A stretch of DNA of 13,717 nucleotides from Ilumatobacter sp. (GTDB taxonomy: Bacteria; Actinomycetota; Acidimicrobiia; Acidimicrobiales; Ilumatobacteraceae). Below, piece after piece: positions 6,740 through 13,610 of the stretch; the first letter of the stretch is position 1, and each line of letters begins with the position of its first letter. A program made the position numbers and the translations under genes. The stretch is from NCBI GenBank assembly GCA_018666235.1, contig JABJAB010000075.1, forward strand, positions 1 to 13,717, in the 5' to 3' direction. A model generated the notes under the pieces. That model was not told the origin of the DNA. It made no database searches and was given only the letters and a program-made list of their open reading frames with translations.

Positions 6740-7174
6740 TCAGGTTGTCGATGCGTCGACAGGCAGACAGTCGTTGGCACAGCCGGTTGCCGAGTTGGCG
6801 AAGCCGGGGGCTGCGGAGCGATGGAGTACTGCGCCGGTGGGCGCGAAGCGAAGGAGCGCCTTGCCCTCCGGAATCGGGTCAACTCCCGCCGGCGGATCAC
6901 CGTCGTGCACCGAAGCCGTGCCATCCACAATCAGGCTGTAGCCGTCATGGTCGAGCGGCGGATAGCAGAGCGTGACGACTGACCCAGCCGTTGCATTGCG
7001 CGCCGTGCCTGCGCTCACCGACATCAGCAAGGCGGGTTCCGCTCCGTCGTCGTGCCACAACGTCGACAGACTCACCAGGTGCGGCGTGGCATCGGGGCGC
7101 ACCGTGAGCAGGAATGCCCAGGTGTACTCCCCCGTCTTGGCCTGCAAATCGGGCAACTCAACGGGAATGCTCAT
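6740..7174 (-). CDS. PPOX-like split-barrel protein
   Basis: This 144-residue protein looks like a divergent pyridoxamine-5'-phosphate-oxidase-like (FMN or F420) protein. Its N-terminal half has the strand pair YTWAFLLTVRPDATPHLVSL (18-37), then the small-residue stretch ALLMSVSAGTARNATAGSVVTLCYPP (48-73), where relatives hold the cofactor-binding basic loop, and SLIVDGTASV (80-89). The C-terminal third is Ala/Pro-rich and has no family match I recognise. A TTG at 7180 is also in frame, but ATG 7174 is favoured because a TAGTCT box lies exactly six bases upstream of it. It may act as an oxidoreductase or simply bind a flavin; confidence in function is lower than for the other two split-barrel genes here. 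It lies downstream of the transporter operon on the same strand. Confidence 0.75.
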   Translation of the reverse strand: MSIPVELPDLQAKTGEYTWAFLLTVRPDATPHLVSLSTLWHDDGAEPALLMSVSAGTARNATAGSVVTLCYPPLDHDGYSLIVDGTASVHDGDPPAGVDPIPEGKALLRFAPTGAVLHRSAAPGFANSATGCANDCLPVDASTT

Positions 7175-7180
7175 GAGCAA

Positions 7181-7186
7181 AGACTA
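7181..7186 (-). promoter_or_regulatory. -10 box TAGTCT, leaderless start of the second PPOX gene
   Basis: TAGTCT on the minus strand is followed by TTGCTC (six bases) and ATG 7174. It decides for the ATG against the TTG at 7180, which would fall inside the spacer. Confidence 0.5.
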
Positions 7187-7194
7187 GATGCGAA

Positions 7195-7231
7195 CGACGA
7201 CTTGGTGCCGACGACTTGGTGCCTGGCACCA
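7195..7231. repeat. 14-bp tandem repeat plus palindrome between transporter operon and PPOX gene
   Basis: CGACGACTTGGTGC occurs twice, back to back (7195-7208 and 7209-7222). The end of the second copy forms a perfect inverted repeat TGGTGCC-T-GGCACCA (7217-7223 and 7225-7231). Either copy of the repeat could pair with GGCACCA, so two mutually exclusive hairpins are possible in the operon transcript. It lies 25 bases beyond the last permease stop and just above the PPOX promoter. No T-run follows, so a simple intrinsic terminator is not supported. Confidence 0.55.
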
Positions 7232-7255
7232 TGTGGTCCGCTTGTCAACGAGGGG

Positions 7256-8302
7256 TCAGAGCGAACTGGCGCGAATCGCGTTGCGCTTCTGGAAGAAGTC
7301 GCCGACCTGATTCAGCGACAGGACAGTGAGCGTCAACGCCAAGGACGGCCAGATGACCTGCCACACATCAATTTTGATGTCACGCCGCGACTGATTGATC
7401 ATGTTGCCCCACGTGGACGTGGGGAGTTGCACGCTGAGACCGAGGAACGACAGCGCACCCTCAACCACGATGACAAATGCCGATGCGACCATTGCGTACG
7501 CCACGAGCGTCGGCAGCACGTTCGGAAAGATCTCGCGGAACAGGATCTTTCTCTGCTTGGTACCAATCGATCGCGCAGCAAGCACGAACTCACGGTTCGA
7601 GATGGCCAAGCTGTTCGCTCGGGCGACTCGGGTGTACGCGGGAATCGACAGAAAGCCAATCACTCCGCTGATCACGAGAAGATCGCGCACCTCGAAGATC
7701 GCGACCAGCGCCAACAGCAGCACCAGCGCCGGGAAGGCAAGGATGACATCGATCACCGACATGATCATGGTCTCGGTGCGCCCCCGCACGAATCCGACGA
7801 GTGTGCCGAGAAATCCGCCGACCACGATGCCGAACAGCACGGAAACGATGGCGACGGTCAGGCTGACCCACGCGCCGTGGGCAATTCGTGCAAACGTGTC
7901 GCGCGCCAACGCATCGGTCCCAAGCCAGTTGCTGGCCGACGGACCTTCGATCGGCTCGCCGGTACCAAACTCACCCGTTGCCGCGTTGAAGTTGTTGAGC
8001 TGGAGGTTCGGGTCCTGCAGCGGCAACGATCCGTTGAACACCGAGGTGTCGAGTTTGGCGTAGATCGCCAGACCCACGACGCCAACGAGCCAGATCGCCG
8101 CGAACTTGACGAGGATCGGCATCGAGCGAAACACCTGCCGCAACGATGCACGCTTCGGCTTGCCCGGCGGCGTCGAGCCCGCCGTCATCGATTCGATCGA
8201 CCGCGATGCTGCCGTGTCGGGCGCTTCCCCGTGGACGACACCCGTCGCTATGCGGCCACCGACTGCCGATTCGGTCGGAGGGAGTTCGAAATCATCGCTC
8301 AT
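7256..8302 (-). CDS. Peptide ABC transporter permease, DppC/OppC type
   Basis: This is one of two inner-membrane subunits forming the import channel for peptides or related solutes. The 348-residue protein has a Ser/Pro-rich cytoplasmic N-terminal extension of about 60 residues, a first membrane helix (FAAIWLVGVVGLAIYA), an extracytoplasmic segment, the family block NWLGTDALARDTFARIAHGAWVSL, and the EAA coupling loop FVLAARSIGTKQRKILFREIFPNVLP which docks to the ATPase. It is longer than the usual 280-310 residues because of the N-terminal extension. The ATG at 8302 lies two bases after the stop of the partner permease gene. It is the last gene of the operon. Substrate cannot be told from sequence; peptides are the family default, nickel or sugars being other options. 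Confidence 0.93.
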   Translation of the reverse strand: MSDDFELPPTESAVGGRIATGVVHGEAPDTAASRSIESMTAGSTPPGKPKRASLRQVFRSMPILVKFAAIWLVGVVGLAIYAKLDTSVFNGSLPLQDPNLQLNNFNAATGEFGTGEPIEGPSASNWLGTDALARDTFARIAHGAWVSLTVAIVSVLFGIVVGGFLGTLVGFVRGRTETMIMSVIDVILAFPALVLLLALVAIFEVRDLLVISGVIGFLSIPAYTRVARANSLAISNREFVLAARSIGTKQRKILFREIFPNVLPTLVAYAMVASAFVIVVEGALSFLGLSVQLPTSTWGNMINQSRRDIKIDVWQVIWPSLALTLTVLSLNQVGDFFQKRNAIRASSL

Positions 8303-8304
8303 CG

Positions 8305-9258
8305 TCAGCTCTTCCTGATCCGCGGATCGATGAAGGTGTACAGGATGTCGACCAAGGCATTGATGATGACGTAGGCCGCCGCGACGAACACGGTGATGCC
8401 TTGGATCATCAAGATGTCACGGGAGTTGATCGCGTTGATCAAACGGAACCCCAGTCCGGGAACGGCGAACAGCGTCTCGATGACGACCGTTCCGCCGAGG
8501 AGGGCACCGAAGTTGATGCCGATGATCGTCGCCAGGCTGAGCGAACTCGGTCGCAGCGCATGACGGAAAAGAATGAAGCGGTTACTCAGGCCTTTGGCGC
8601 GTGCGGCGAGGATGAAGTCCTGCTGCAACGTGCCGATCATGTCGGAACGCACGAGGCGTGAGAAAATCGCCATCTGCGTGAGCGCCAGGGCGGTTGCCGG
8701 CATGATCGCCGTCTTGAGGTTCTCGACAAGGCCCTTATCGGTGATTCGATTCCAGTTGGACGCCGGTAACCAGCCGAGACGAACAGAGAAGACATAGATC
8801 AGAAAGATGCCGGTGATGAAGTTCGGCACCGACAGCGCAACCTGCGCTGCTGCCGACGTCGTGGTGTCCTGCCACTTGCCCTGACGGTATGCGCCGAGAA
8901 TGCCGACGGGCACGGCAACCGCAACCGCCATCATGATCGCCATGAGTGCAAGCTGACCGGTGACCGGGATACGGTTCTTGATCTCACCGGTGACAGTCTG
9001 ACCGCGGTTGATGTATGACTCACCGAGATCGCCTTGCACCGCGTCGCCGAGCCAGTTGAGGTAGCGCTGAACAAACGGCTCGTCGAGCTTCAGCTCGGTC
9101 CGAAGCTCCTCTTCGATCTCAGGTGTTCGTTCGGTCTGACCGAGGATTGCATCGACGGGGTCGCCTGGGAGCAACGAGACCATGCTGAACGTGATCAAGG
9201 TCACCGCGAACAGCGTCGCCACAAGGCGGGCGAGTCGCGTGAACAACATGAGTGCCAT
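8305..9258 (-). CDS. Peptide ABC transporter permease, DppB/OppB type
   Basis: This 317-residue inner-membrane subunit pairs with the DppC-type permease. It begins with the typical short N-terminal helix (LVATLFAVTLITFSMVSLLPGDP), then an extracytoplasmic loop with YLNWLGDAVQGDLGESYINRGQTV, a block of membrane helices, and the EAA loop DFILAARAKGLSNRFILFRHALRPSSLSL facing the ATPase; it ends TFIDPRIRKS as usual for OppB proteins. The frame is open to an ATG at 9312, but that start would lie within a strong hairpin and add 18 residues without family character. ATG 9258 has GGGAG about ten bases upstream and gives the expected N-terminus, so I chose it. The gene is 99 bases after the binding-protein gene. 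Confidence 0.93.
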   Translation of the reverse strand: MALMLFTRLARLVATLFAVTLITFSMVSLLPGDPVDAILGQTERTPEIEEELRTELKLDEPFVQRYLNWLGDAVQGDLGESYINRGQTVTGEIKNRIPVTGQLALMAIMMAVAVAVPVGILGAYRQGKWQDTTTSAAAQVALSVPNFITGIFLIYVFSVRLGWLPASNWNRITDKGLVENLKTAIMPATALALTQMAIFSRLVRSDMIGTLQQDFILAARAKGLSNRFILFRHALRPSSLSLATIIGINFGALLGGTVVIETLFAVPGLGFRLINAINSRDILMIQGITVFVAAAYVIINALVDILYTFIDPRIRKS

Positions 9259-9311
9259 CGAAGAAGTGCTCCCTATCAGGTCGACATCGTGGATTGAACG
9301 GGGTCCGACCA

Positions 9312-9342
9312 TTCCGGCCGGGTCAGAGCGACCCGGCCGGAA
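9312..9342 (-). promoter_or_regulatory. Perfect 13-bp stem-loop between binding-protein and permease genes
   Basis: TTCCGGCCGGGTC and GACCCGGCCGGAA are perfect reverse complements separated by five bases. The hairpin starts 15 bases past the binding-protein stop (9358) and lies well before the permease start (9258). No T-run follows on either strand. In many importer operons such intercistronic stem-loops stabilise the binding-protein mRNA, or cause partial termination, so that binding protein exceeds permease; that role here is inference. Confidence 0.7.
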
Positions 9343-9357
9343 CCATCACCATGAAAT

Positions 9358-11199
9358 TCAGGAAGTGATGAACACTTCGAGCCAGCGGCCCTCAGCAGCT
9401 TGCTGACCGATACCGAGGTCGCCACCCTGCGGGAGGTGCCACCCAAGGATGCCGTCCAACTTCGGATCCGCAGCGATCATCGTCGCTGTGTGACCCGAGT
9501 ACCAGAGCGGCACGTTTTCGGCGAAGTCCAACATGATGGACTCGTACGCTGCGAAGCGCTCGTCGAAATCGTCGGTCGCCACTGCGCCGACTGCTGCGCC
9601 GAAGTTCGCCGCCGAGAAGTAGTTGGGGAAGTTGACCGGCGACACAATGCCGTCGAGTCCGTTCTCCGCAGCAATCTCAGGAGTGGGCGGTGCGAATGCA
9701 GACGTGTACGTCGCAGGGTCGTTGTCATCGCTGAAGCGCCAGCAATGAGCGTTGTGCTCATCGGTGACCGCCTTGTTGATGTGCGTCTGCTGATCGAACT
9801 GGGTCAGCGTCACGTTGACCAACTCGGTCTGTGACCACACCTGCTCGATGACCTGCATGGCAGCGATGAGTGTGGGATCTGGCGGGCAAGACAGCTCGAC
9901 GTCGATCTTCTCGCCGACGGCCTTGCCGTCAGAGCGCTCGGGATCGTTGACGTACTCGCTGACCAATGCCACGCCACCTTCGAAGTCAAACTGCGGCCAA
10001 GCGGCTGCAACCTTCTCCGAGTACCAGACGCTGTCCGGCGAGAACCACTGCGAACCCGGCAACGAAATACCGGTACCGCCGAGTGCCTCAATGACGTTCT
10101 CCTGGCTGTTCAGATGTGTGAGGCCCTTACGGACTCGAACATCGTCGAACGGTGCCTTCAGCACGTTGAACATGCCGCCACCAACGTTGTTGCCCTGGAA
10201 CTCGTAGAGCGCCAGGCTGCCGTCAGCGCGGGCATCACGGATGGTGCCCTGACGCAACGACTGCATTGCATCAACGGTGCCCGAGAGCACAGCGTCAAGG
10301 CGGGTGCCTTCGTCCGGAATCGGGCGGAACGCAATGGAGTCGAGATACGGGAGCTGATTGCCTTCGGCATCAGAGTTCCAGTAGTTCTCGTTACGCACGA
10401 CCTTGGTCTCGTTGTCGAGGTCGCGGGAATCGATGACGAACGGGCCCGTGCCGATCGGTGCGGTGCTGTAACTGTCAGGGTCAGCTACCGCTGCTGCTGG
10501 GTCAAAGACCATGCCGAGCGCAGCACGTTCGAGGTACGCCGGGAACGCGGAGTTCGAAGCACCCAAGGTGTACGTCACTTCAAGATCGCCGGTGGCTTCG
10601 ACTCCGACAAGATTGGATGCGCCGACCACGCCAGCGGAAACGGTGCCACCCTGCTGGACTGGGAACATGTCGGCGATGGTCTGAGCGGTGAGTTCAACAC
10701 CGTTGTGGAATGTGACACCGGGTCGCAGCGTCATTGTCCAGACGGTGAAGTCCTCGTTCGAGGAGATCGACTCAGCGAGCCACGGCTGGAGCTGACCGTT
10801 TGAGTCCTTTTCCATCAGCTTGTCGTAGATGGTCCCGATGATGTTGTAGCAAGGCGAGGAGCATGTGTCTTCCCACGGACGCAGGCCGACCGCTTCGGAT
10901 TCAAGACCGACGGCGATGTCGCCGCCGTAGCTCACTGCGCTGGTTGCCTCGGCCGCTTCGGTGTCAACATCGCCTTCGGCCTCGGTGCCGGCTTCAGCGA
11001 CATCTTCGTTCTCCGCAGGCTCCTCCGCAGGCTCCTCGGCAGGCTCCTCGGCAGGCTCATCGCCGCCGCTGGCTTCGGTCGCGACGGGAGTGGTGTCGCC
11101 ACCGCCGTCACTGTCTCCATCGTCGCTCCCACACGCGGCTGCAAGCAGACCGAATACGAGTGGAAGTGCGAGAAGACGACTCGTGCGTCGTCGTGTCAT
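9358..11199 (-). CDS. Family 5 extracellular solute-binding lipoprotein (peptide type)
   Basis: This 613-residue lipoprotein is predicted to capture peptides or similar solutes outside the membrane and hand them to the permeases. The signal peptide runs MTRRRTSRLLALPLVFGLLAA with lipobox ending at Cys23. A long acidic linker (24-90) includes four EPAE repeats coded by 12-bp DNA repeats. The SBP_bac_5 domain follows from about residue 92 (GGDIAVGLE), with WTMTLRPGVTFHNGVELTAQTIAD (144-167) and APIGTGPFVI characteristic of the family. C113 and C117 in DTCSSPCYN may form a disulfide, as may a later Cys pair (ELSCPPDP and HCWRF). Translation is well supported: AAGGGGG lies seven bases before ATG 11199. 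The gene sits between the ATPase and permease genes, flanked by stem-loops on both sides and a CRP-like site upstream, suggesting its own dosage control. Confidence 0.93.
   Translation of the reverse strand: MTRRRTSRLLALPLVFGLLAAACGSDDGDSDGGGDTTPVATEASGGDEPAEEPAEEPAEEPAENEDVAEAGTEAEGDVDTEAAEATSAVSYGGDIAVGLESEAVGLRPWEDTCSSPCYNIIGTIYDKLMEKDSNGQLQPWLAESISSNEDFTVWTMTLRPGVTFHNGVELTAQTIADMFPVQQGGTVSAGVVGASNLVGVEATGDLEVTYTLGASNSAFPAYLERAALGMVFDPAAAVADPDSYSTAPIGTGPFVIDSRDLDNETKVVRNENYWNSDAEGNQLPYLDSIAFRPIPDEGTRLDAVLSGTVDAMQSLRQGTIRDARADGSLALYEFQGNNVGGGMFNVLKAPFDDVRVRKGLTHLNSQENVIEALGGTGISLPGSQWFSPDSVWYSEKVAAAWPQFDFEGGVALVSEYVNDPERSDGKAVGEKIDVELSCPPDPTLIAAMQVIEQVWSQTELVNVTLTQFDQQTHINKAVTDEHNAHCWRFSDDNDPATYTSAFAPPTPEIAAENGLDGIVSPVNFPNYFSAANFGAAVGAVATDDFDERFAAYESIMLDFAENVPLWYSGHTATMIAADPKLDGILGWHLPQGGDLGIGQQAAEGRWLEVFITS
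11011..11058 (-). repeat. Four tandem 12-bp repeats in the lipoprotein linker
   Basis: Units ctccgcaggctc (twice) and ctcggcaggctc (twice) follow each other with one variable base. They encode the Glu-Pro-Ala-Glu repeats of the acidic linker that tethers the binding domain to its lipid anchor. Because the unit is a multiple of three, copy-number change keeps the frame and only alters tether length. Confidence 0.85.
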
Positions 11200-11240
11200 T
11201 GGATGTCCCCCTTGTGTGTGGAGCCGAGGCCCCGGTTGAT

Positions 11241-11267
11241 TTCAAGCACTCCCCCTGAGCGCTTGAA
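11241..11267 (-). promoter_or_regulatory. 11-bp stem-loop in the 5' region of the binding-protein gene
   Basis: On the minus strand TTCAAGCGCTC and GAGTGCTTGAA pair over 11 positions with a five-base loop, AGGGG. One pair is G-U on the operon strand but would be an A-C mismatch on the other, which points to an RNA hairpin in the operon transcript. No T-run follows, so it is not a simple terminator. It lies 42 bases before ATG 11199 and may protect the 5' end of the message. Confidence 0.6.
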
Positions 11268-11272
11268 CGACT

Positions 11273-11280
11273 GTTTATCA
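11273..11280 (-). promoter_or_regulatory. Possible -10 region (TGATAAAC) for the binding-protein gene
   Basis: The minus-strand TGATAAAC is the best -10-like patch in the 166-base gap before the binding-protein gene. A start about seven bases downstream would fall right at the 11-bp stem-loop. No good -35 at 17 bases is visible, so an internal promoter is only tentative. Confidence 0.25.
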
Positions 11281-11282
11281 GA

Positions 11283-11298
11283 CGTGACGGCCATCACA
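11283..11298. promoter_or_regulatory. CRP-like operator upstream of the binding-protein gene
   Basis: The minus-strand sequence TGTGA-TGGCCG-TCACG matches the CRP/FNR-family consensus TGTGA-N6-TCACA at nine of ten conserved positions, and the spacer GGCC adds to the dyad symmetry. A further half-site-like CGTCACG lies at 11318-11324. It is about 85 bases before ATG 11199, next to the possible -10 patch. Binding by a cAMP-receptor-type regulator is inferred, not shown. Confidence 0.5.
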
Positions 11299-11365
11299 TG
11301 TGTCGGAAGGCACGCATCGTCACGAGATTGGCACCAGGCCGTCATCGACTTCCCTGTTGTCTGGC

Positions 11366-12391
11366 TCACGCGGTGAGCGATACCGGTACGTCATCCGCCT
11401 CAACGAGGGGATGATGGCAGGCCACGAAATGATCACCAGACACACGCCGCATGATCGGCTCCTGCTCGGCACAGATCTCATCAGCGAGCGGACAGCGAGT
11501 GCGGAAACGACAACCCGACGGCGGCGACAGCGGCGAGGGAAGTTCTCCCTCCGCAGCCACGTCCTCATCGATCTGGACGGTCGGATCCGGAACAGGCAGC
11601 GACTCGAGGAGCAACCGGGTGTACGGGTGCGCCGGATTGGCATACAACTCGTCGGACTCGGAAATCTCACACATCTTGCCGAGATACATCACCGCGACAC
11701 GGTCAGAGATGTTCTTGACCACCGCAAGGTCGTGCGCGATGAACACGAGCGTCAGGCCGTACTCGGCCTTCAAGTCCTCGAGCAGATTGAGAATCTGCGC
11801 CTGGACCGAAACGTCAAGCGCCGAGACCGGCTCGTCACAGATGATCAACTCGGGTTCGAGCACGAGCGCACGGGCAATCGAGATGCGCTGACATTGACCG
11901 CCGGAAAACTCGTGCGGCCGCTTGTAGCGCGCCACATCGGGGTCGATGCCGACGGCGTCGAGCATCTTGGCAACCTTTGCCCACTGCTCATCTTTGTTCT
12001 TTGGACCCCAGACGTTGAGCGGCTCAGCAACAATTTCACCAACCGTGCGACGCGGGTTGAGTGACGAAATCGGGTCCTGGAAGATCATCTGCACGTCAGT
12101 GCGACGCGAGCGCATCACCGAGTCAGAGACGCCAGCGAGATCCTCACCATTGAGCGACACCTCACCACGAGTTGGCGTGGGCAGCTGCAAGATTGCTCTG
12201 CCGGTGGTCGACTTGCCGCAGCCCGATTCACCAACCAGGCCCAACGTCTCACCCCGGGCGATGTCGAAACTGATGCCGCTCACGGCGTACACCGTGCGAC
12301 CCCGGGCGGCGGGAAACTCGACATGCATGTTCGTGACCTGCAGAAGTGCCTCGCCGGACTGGCGAAGGTGGGCAGTGCCGGTTCCGGCCAT
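11366..12391 (-). CDS. Peptide ABC transporter ATPase, DppF/OppF type
   Basis: This is one of two different ATPases powering the importer. The 341-residue protein has Walker A GESGCGKS (54-61), Q-loop Q105 in FQDP, ABC signature SGGQC (163-167), Walker B LIICDE (182-187) and H-loop His220. The C-terminal oligopeptide-transporter extension carries the cysteine motif GCRFRTRCPLADEIC plus a later ACHHP; in some family members these cysteines hold a [4Fe-4S] cluster. All catalytic residues are present. The signature has Cys where Arg is more usual (SGGQCQR), a minor oddity. Its ATG overlaps the stop of the upstream ATPase gene by one base (TGATG), showing tight coupling. A 166-base gap with regulatory-looking palindromes follows before the binding-protein gene. 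Confidence 0.94.
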   Translation of the reverse strand: MAGTGTAHLRQSGEALLQVTNMHVEFPAARGRTVYAVSGISFDIARGETLGLVGESGCGKSTTGRAILQLPTPTRGEVSLNGEDLAGVSDSVMRSRRTDVQMIFQDPISSLNPRRTVGEIVAEPLNVWGPKNKDEQWAKVAKMLDAVGIDPDVARYKRPHEFSGGQCQRISIARALVLEPELIICDEPVSALDVSVQAQILNLLEDLKAEYGLTLVFIAHDLAVVKNISDRVAVMYLGKMCEISESDELYANPAHPYTRLLLESLPVPDPTVQIDEDVAAEGELPSPLSPPSGCRFRTRCPLADEICAEQEPIMRRVSGDHFVACHHPLVEADDVPVSLTA

Positions 12392-13548
12392 CAGTGTTCT
12401 CCCTCTTTGGCGGCTTGTGCGAGGTGTTCAAGTGCGGCCAAATCATCAGTGGCTTGCACCCGGCCTGCTGCGGCGAGCGTTTGCGGGACGCCCGCCTCAA
12501 GGTTGCGTTGGAACGCCGCCTCGTTCTCCGGTGTCCCGATCGGGAAGTGGCACGCGAACTCATGACCGGACTCGTCAGCTTTTTGCAGCACCGGCTCTTC
12601 CTCGCGACATCGATCCTGCGCGTACGGGCAACGCGGCGCAAACTTGCAGCCGTCTGGCGGTGAGATCAAGTCCGGCGGACGACCGGCAATCGCGGTGAGC
12701 CGGGTGTGTTTCGGTTGGTCAGTCTTCGGAATCGAGAAGAGCAACGCCTGGGTGTACGGGTGACGCATCTCGGCGAACAGCAGCGGTGTCGGTGCCTTCT
12801 CAACGATCTTGCCGGCATACATCACAGCGATGTCATCGGTTCGCCCAGCGACCACGCCAAGGTCATGGGTGACCATGATCATCGTCATGAACCGGTCGCG
12901 CTGCTGGGCGGCCAACAGGTTGAGAATCTGGTGTTGAACAGTGACGTCGAGTGCAGTGGTCGGCTCATCAGCAAACAACATTTTCGGACCGCAGGCCAAC
13001 GCAATCGCGATGCAGACACGCTGGCGCATGCCGCCCGACATCTGATGCGGGTAGTTGTCGAAACGCGCCTCGGGCTCGGGGATACGAACCGATCGCAGCA
13101 GTTCGACGGCCACCTCACGCGCGTCGGCCTTGTTCATGCCGAGGTGCTGACGGACGTGCTCGGTGAGCTGGCGCCCGACCTTGACGACCGGATTGAGCGA
13201 GGTCATCGGGTCTTGGAAGACCATCGCCATCTCGACACCCCACAGATGTTTCATCTGCTTTGGACTCTGACCGACCAACTCCATGCCGGCGTACCTGACC
13301 GAACCTGCGGTGACGGCGTTGGCCACCACGTTGAGCCCCATGATCGAACGGGACAGGATGGTCTTGCCCGAACCGGACTCGCCCACAACACCGAGCGTCT
13401 TGCCCCGCTCAAGTGTGAGCGACACGCCGTCAACCGCCTTCACCGCGCCCGCAGGCACCATGAAGTGGGTCCGCAAGTCTTTGACGACGAGCAGCGGTTC
13501 GGTGTCAGTCGACTCGCTCCCTAAGAGAACGTCAGCAGTATTGGTCAT
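12391..13548 (-). CDS. Peptide ABC transporter ATPase, DppD/OppD type
   Basis: This first gene of the operon encodes the second ATPase subunit, 385 residues. Motifs: Walker A GESGSGKT (56-63), Q-loop Q112 in FQDPMTSLNP, signature SGGMRQ (171-176), Walker B MLFADE (190-195), H-loop His228, then the oligo_HPY C-terminal domain with the cysteine motif GCKFAPRCPYAQDRC and ACHFP. After about residue 340 an extra tail, Glu/Ala-rich, goes beyond the usual 320-340-residue length. The start is fixed by an in-frame TAA at 13561-13563, twelve bases upstream, leaving ATG 13548 as the only good start; GGGG lies seven bases before it. A repeat-bearing possible leader ORF overlaps this start by the ATGA string. 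Confidence 0.94.
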   Translation of the reverse strand: MTNTADVLLGSESTDTEPLLVVKDLRTHFMVPAGAVKAVDGVSLTLERGKTLGVVGESGSGKTILSRSIMGLNVVANAVTAGSVRYAGMELVGQSPKQMKHLWGVEMAMVFQDPMTSLNPVVKVGRQLTEHVRQHLGMNKADAREVAVELLRSVRIPEPEARFDNYPHQMSGGMRQRVCIAIALACGPKMLFADEPTTALDVTVQHQILNLLAAQQRDRFMTMIMVTHDLGVVAGRTDDIAVMYAGKIVEKAPTPLLFAEMRHPYTQALLFSIPKTDQPKHTRLTAIAGRPPDLISPPDGCKFAPRCPYAQDRCREEEPVLQKADESGHEFACHFPIGTPENEAAFQRNLEAGVPQTLAAAGRVQATDDLAALEHLAQAAKEGEH

Positions 13549-13610
13549 GCAGTTTCCCCGTTACCCCTTGTTGACCCCTTGTTGACCCCTTGTTGACCCC
13601 GTGTTGCCAT
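13545..13610 (-). CDS. Possible 21-codon leader ORF overlapping the DppD-type start
   Basis: ATG at 13610 opens a 21-codon frame, beginning MATRGQQGVNKG and ending GNGETA, that stops at TGA 13545-13547. The stop overlaps the ATPase start in ATGA, the usual layout of coupled genes. The peptide is Gly/Asn/Thr-rich with no family match and no Shine-Dalgarno precedes its ATG. Most of it is coded by 11-bp repeats. It may be a regulatory leader or a chance frame. Confidence 0.3.
   Translation of the reverse strand: MATRGQQGVNKGSTRGNGETA
13564..13607. repeat. 11-bp direct repeats upstream of the transporter operon
   Basis: CCCCTTGTTGA is repeated three times without a gap (13564-13574, 13575-13585, 13586-13596), followed by a fourth degenerate unit CCCCGTGTTGC that agrees at nine of eleven positions. 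Eleven bases is close to one helical turn, so any protein bound to successive units would line up on one face. The block ends 15 bases before the ATPase start codon. Confidence 0.9.

Noticed and set aside
7244..7249. Consensus -35 TTGACA on the minus strand upstream of the second PPOX gene
   Set aside because: No -10 lies at 16-18 bases; the TAGTCT box is far too distant (57 bases).
7052..8374. Open plus-strand frame of 440 codons opposite the DppC-type permease
   Set aside because: His/Arg/Asp-rich low-complexity product with no motif, antisense to a well-supported permease.
13564..13607. CRISPR array
   Set aside because: The units are 11 bp, directly abutting with no spacers, and no cas gene is near.
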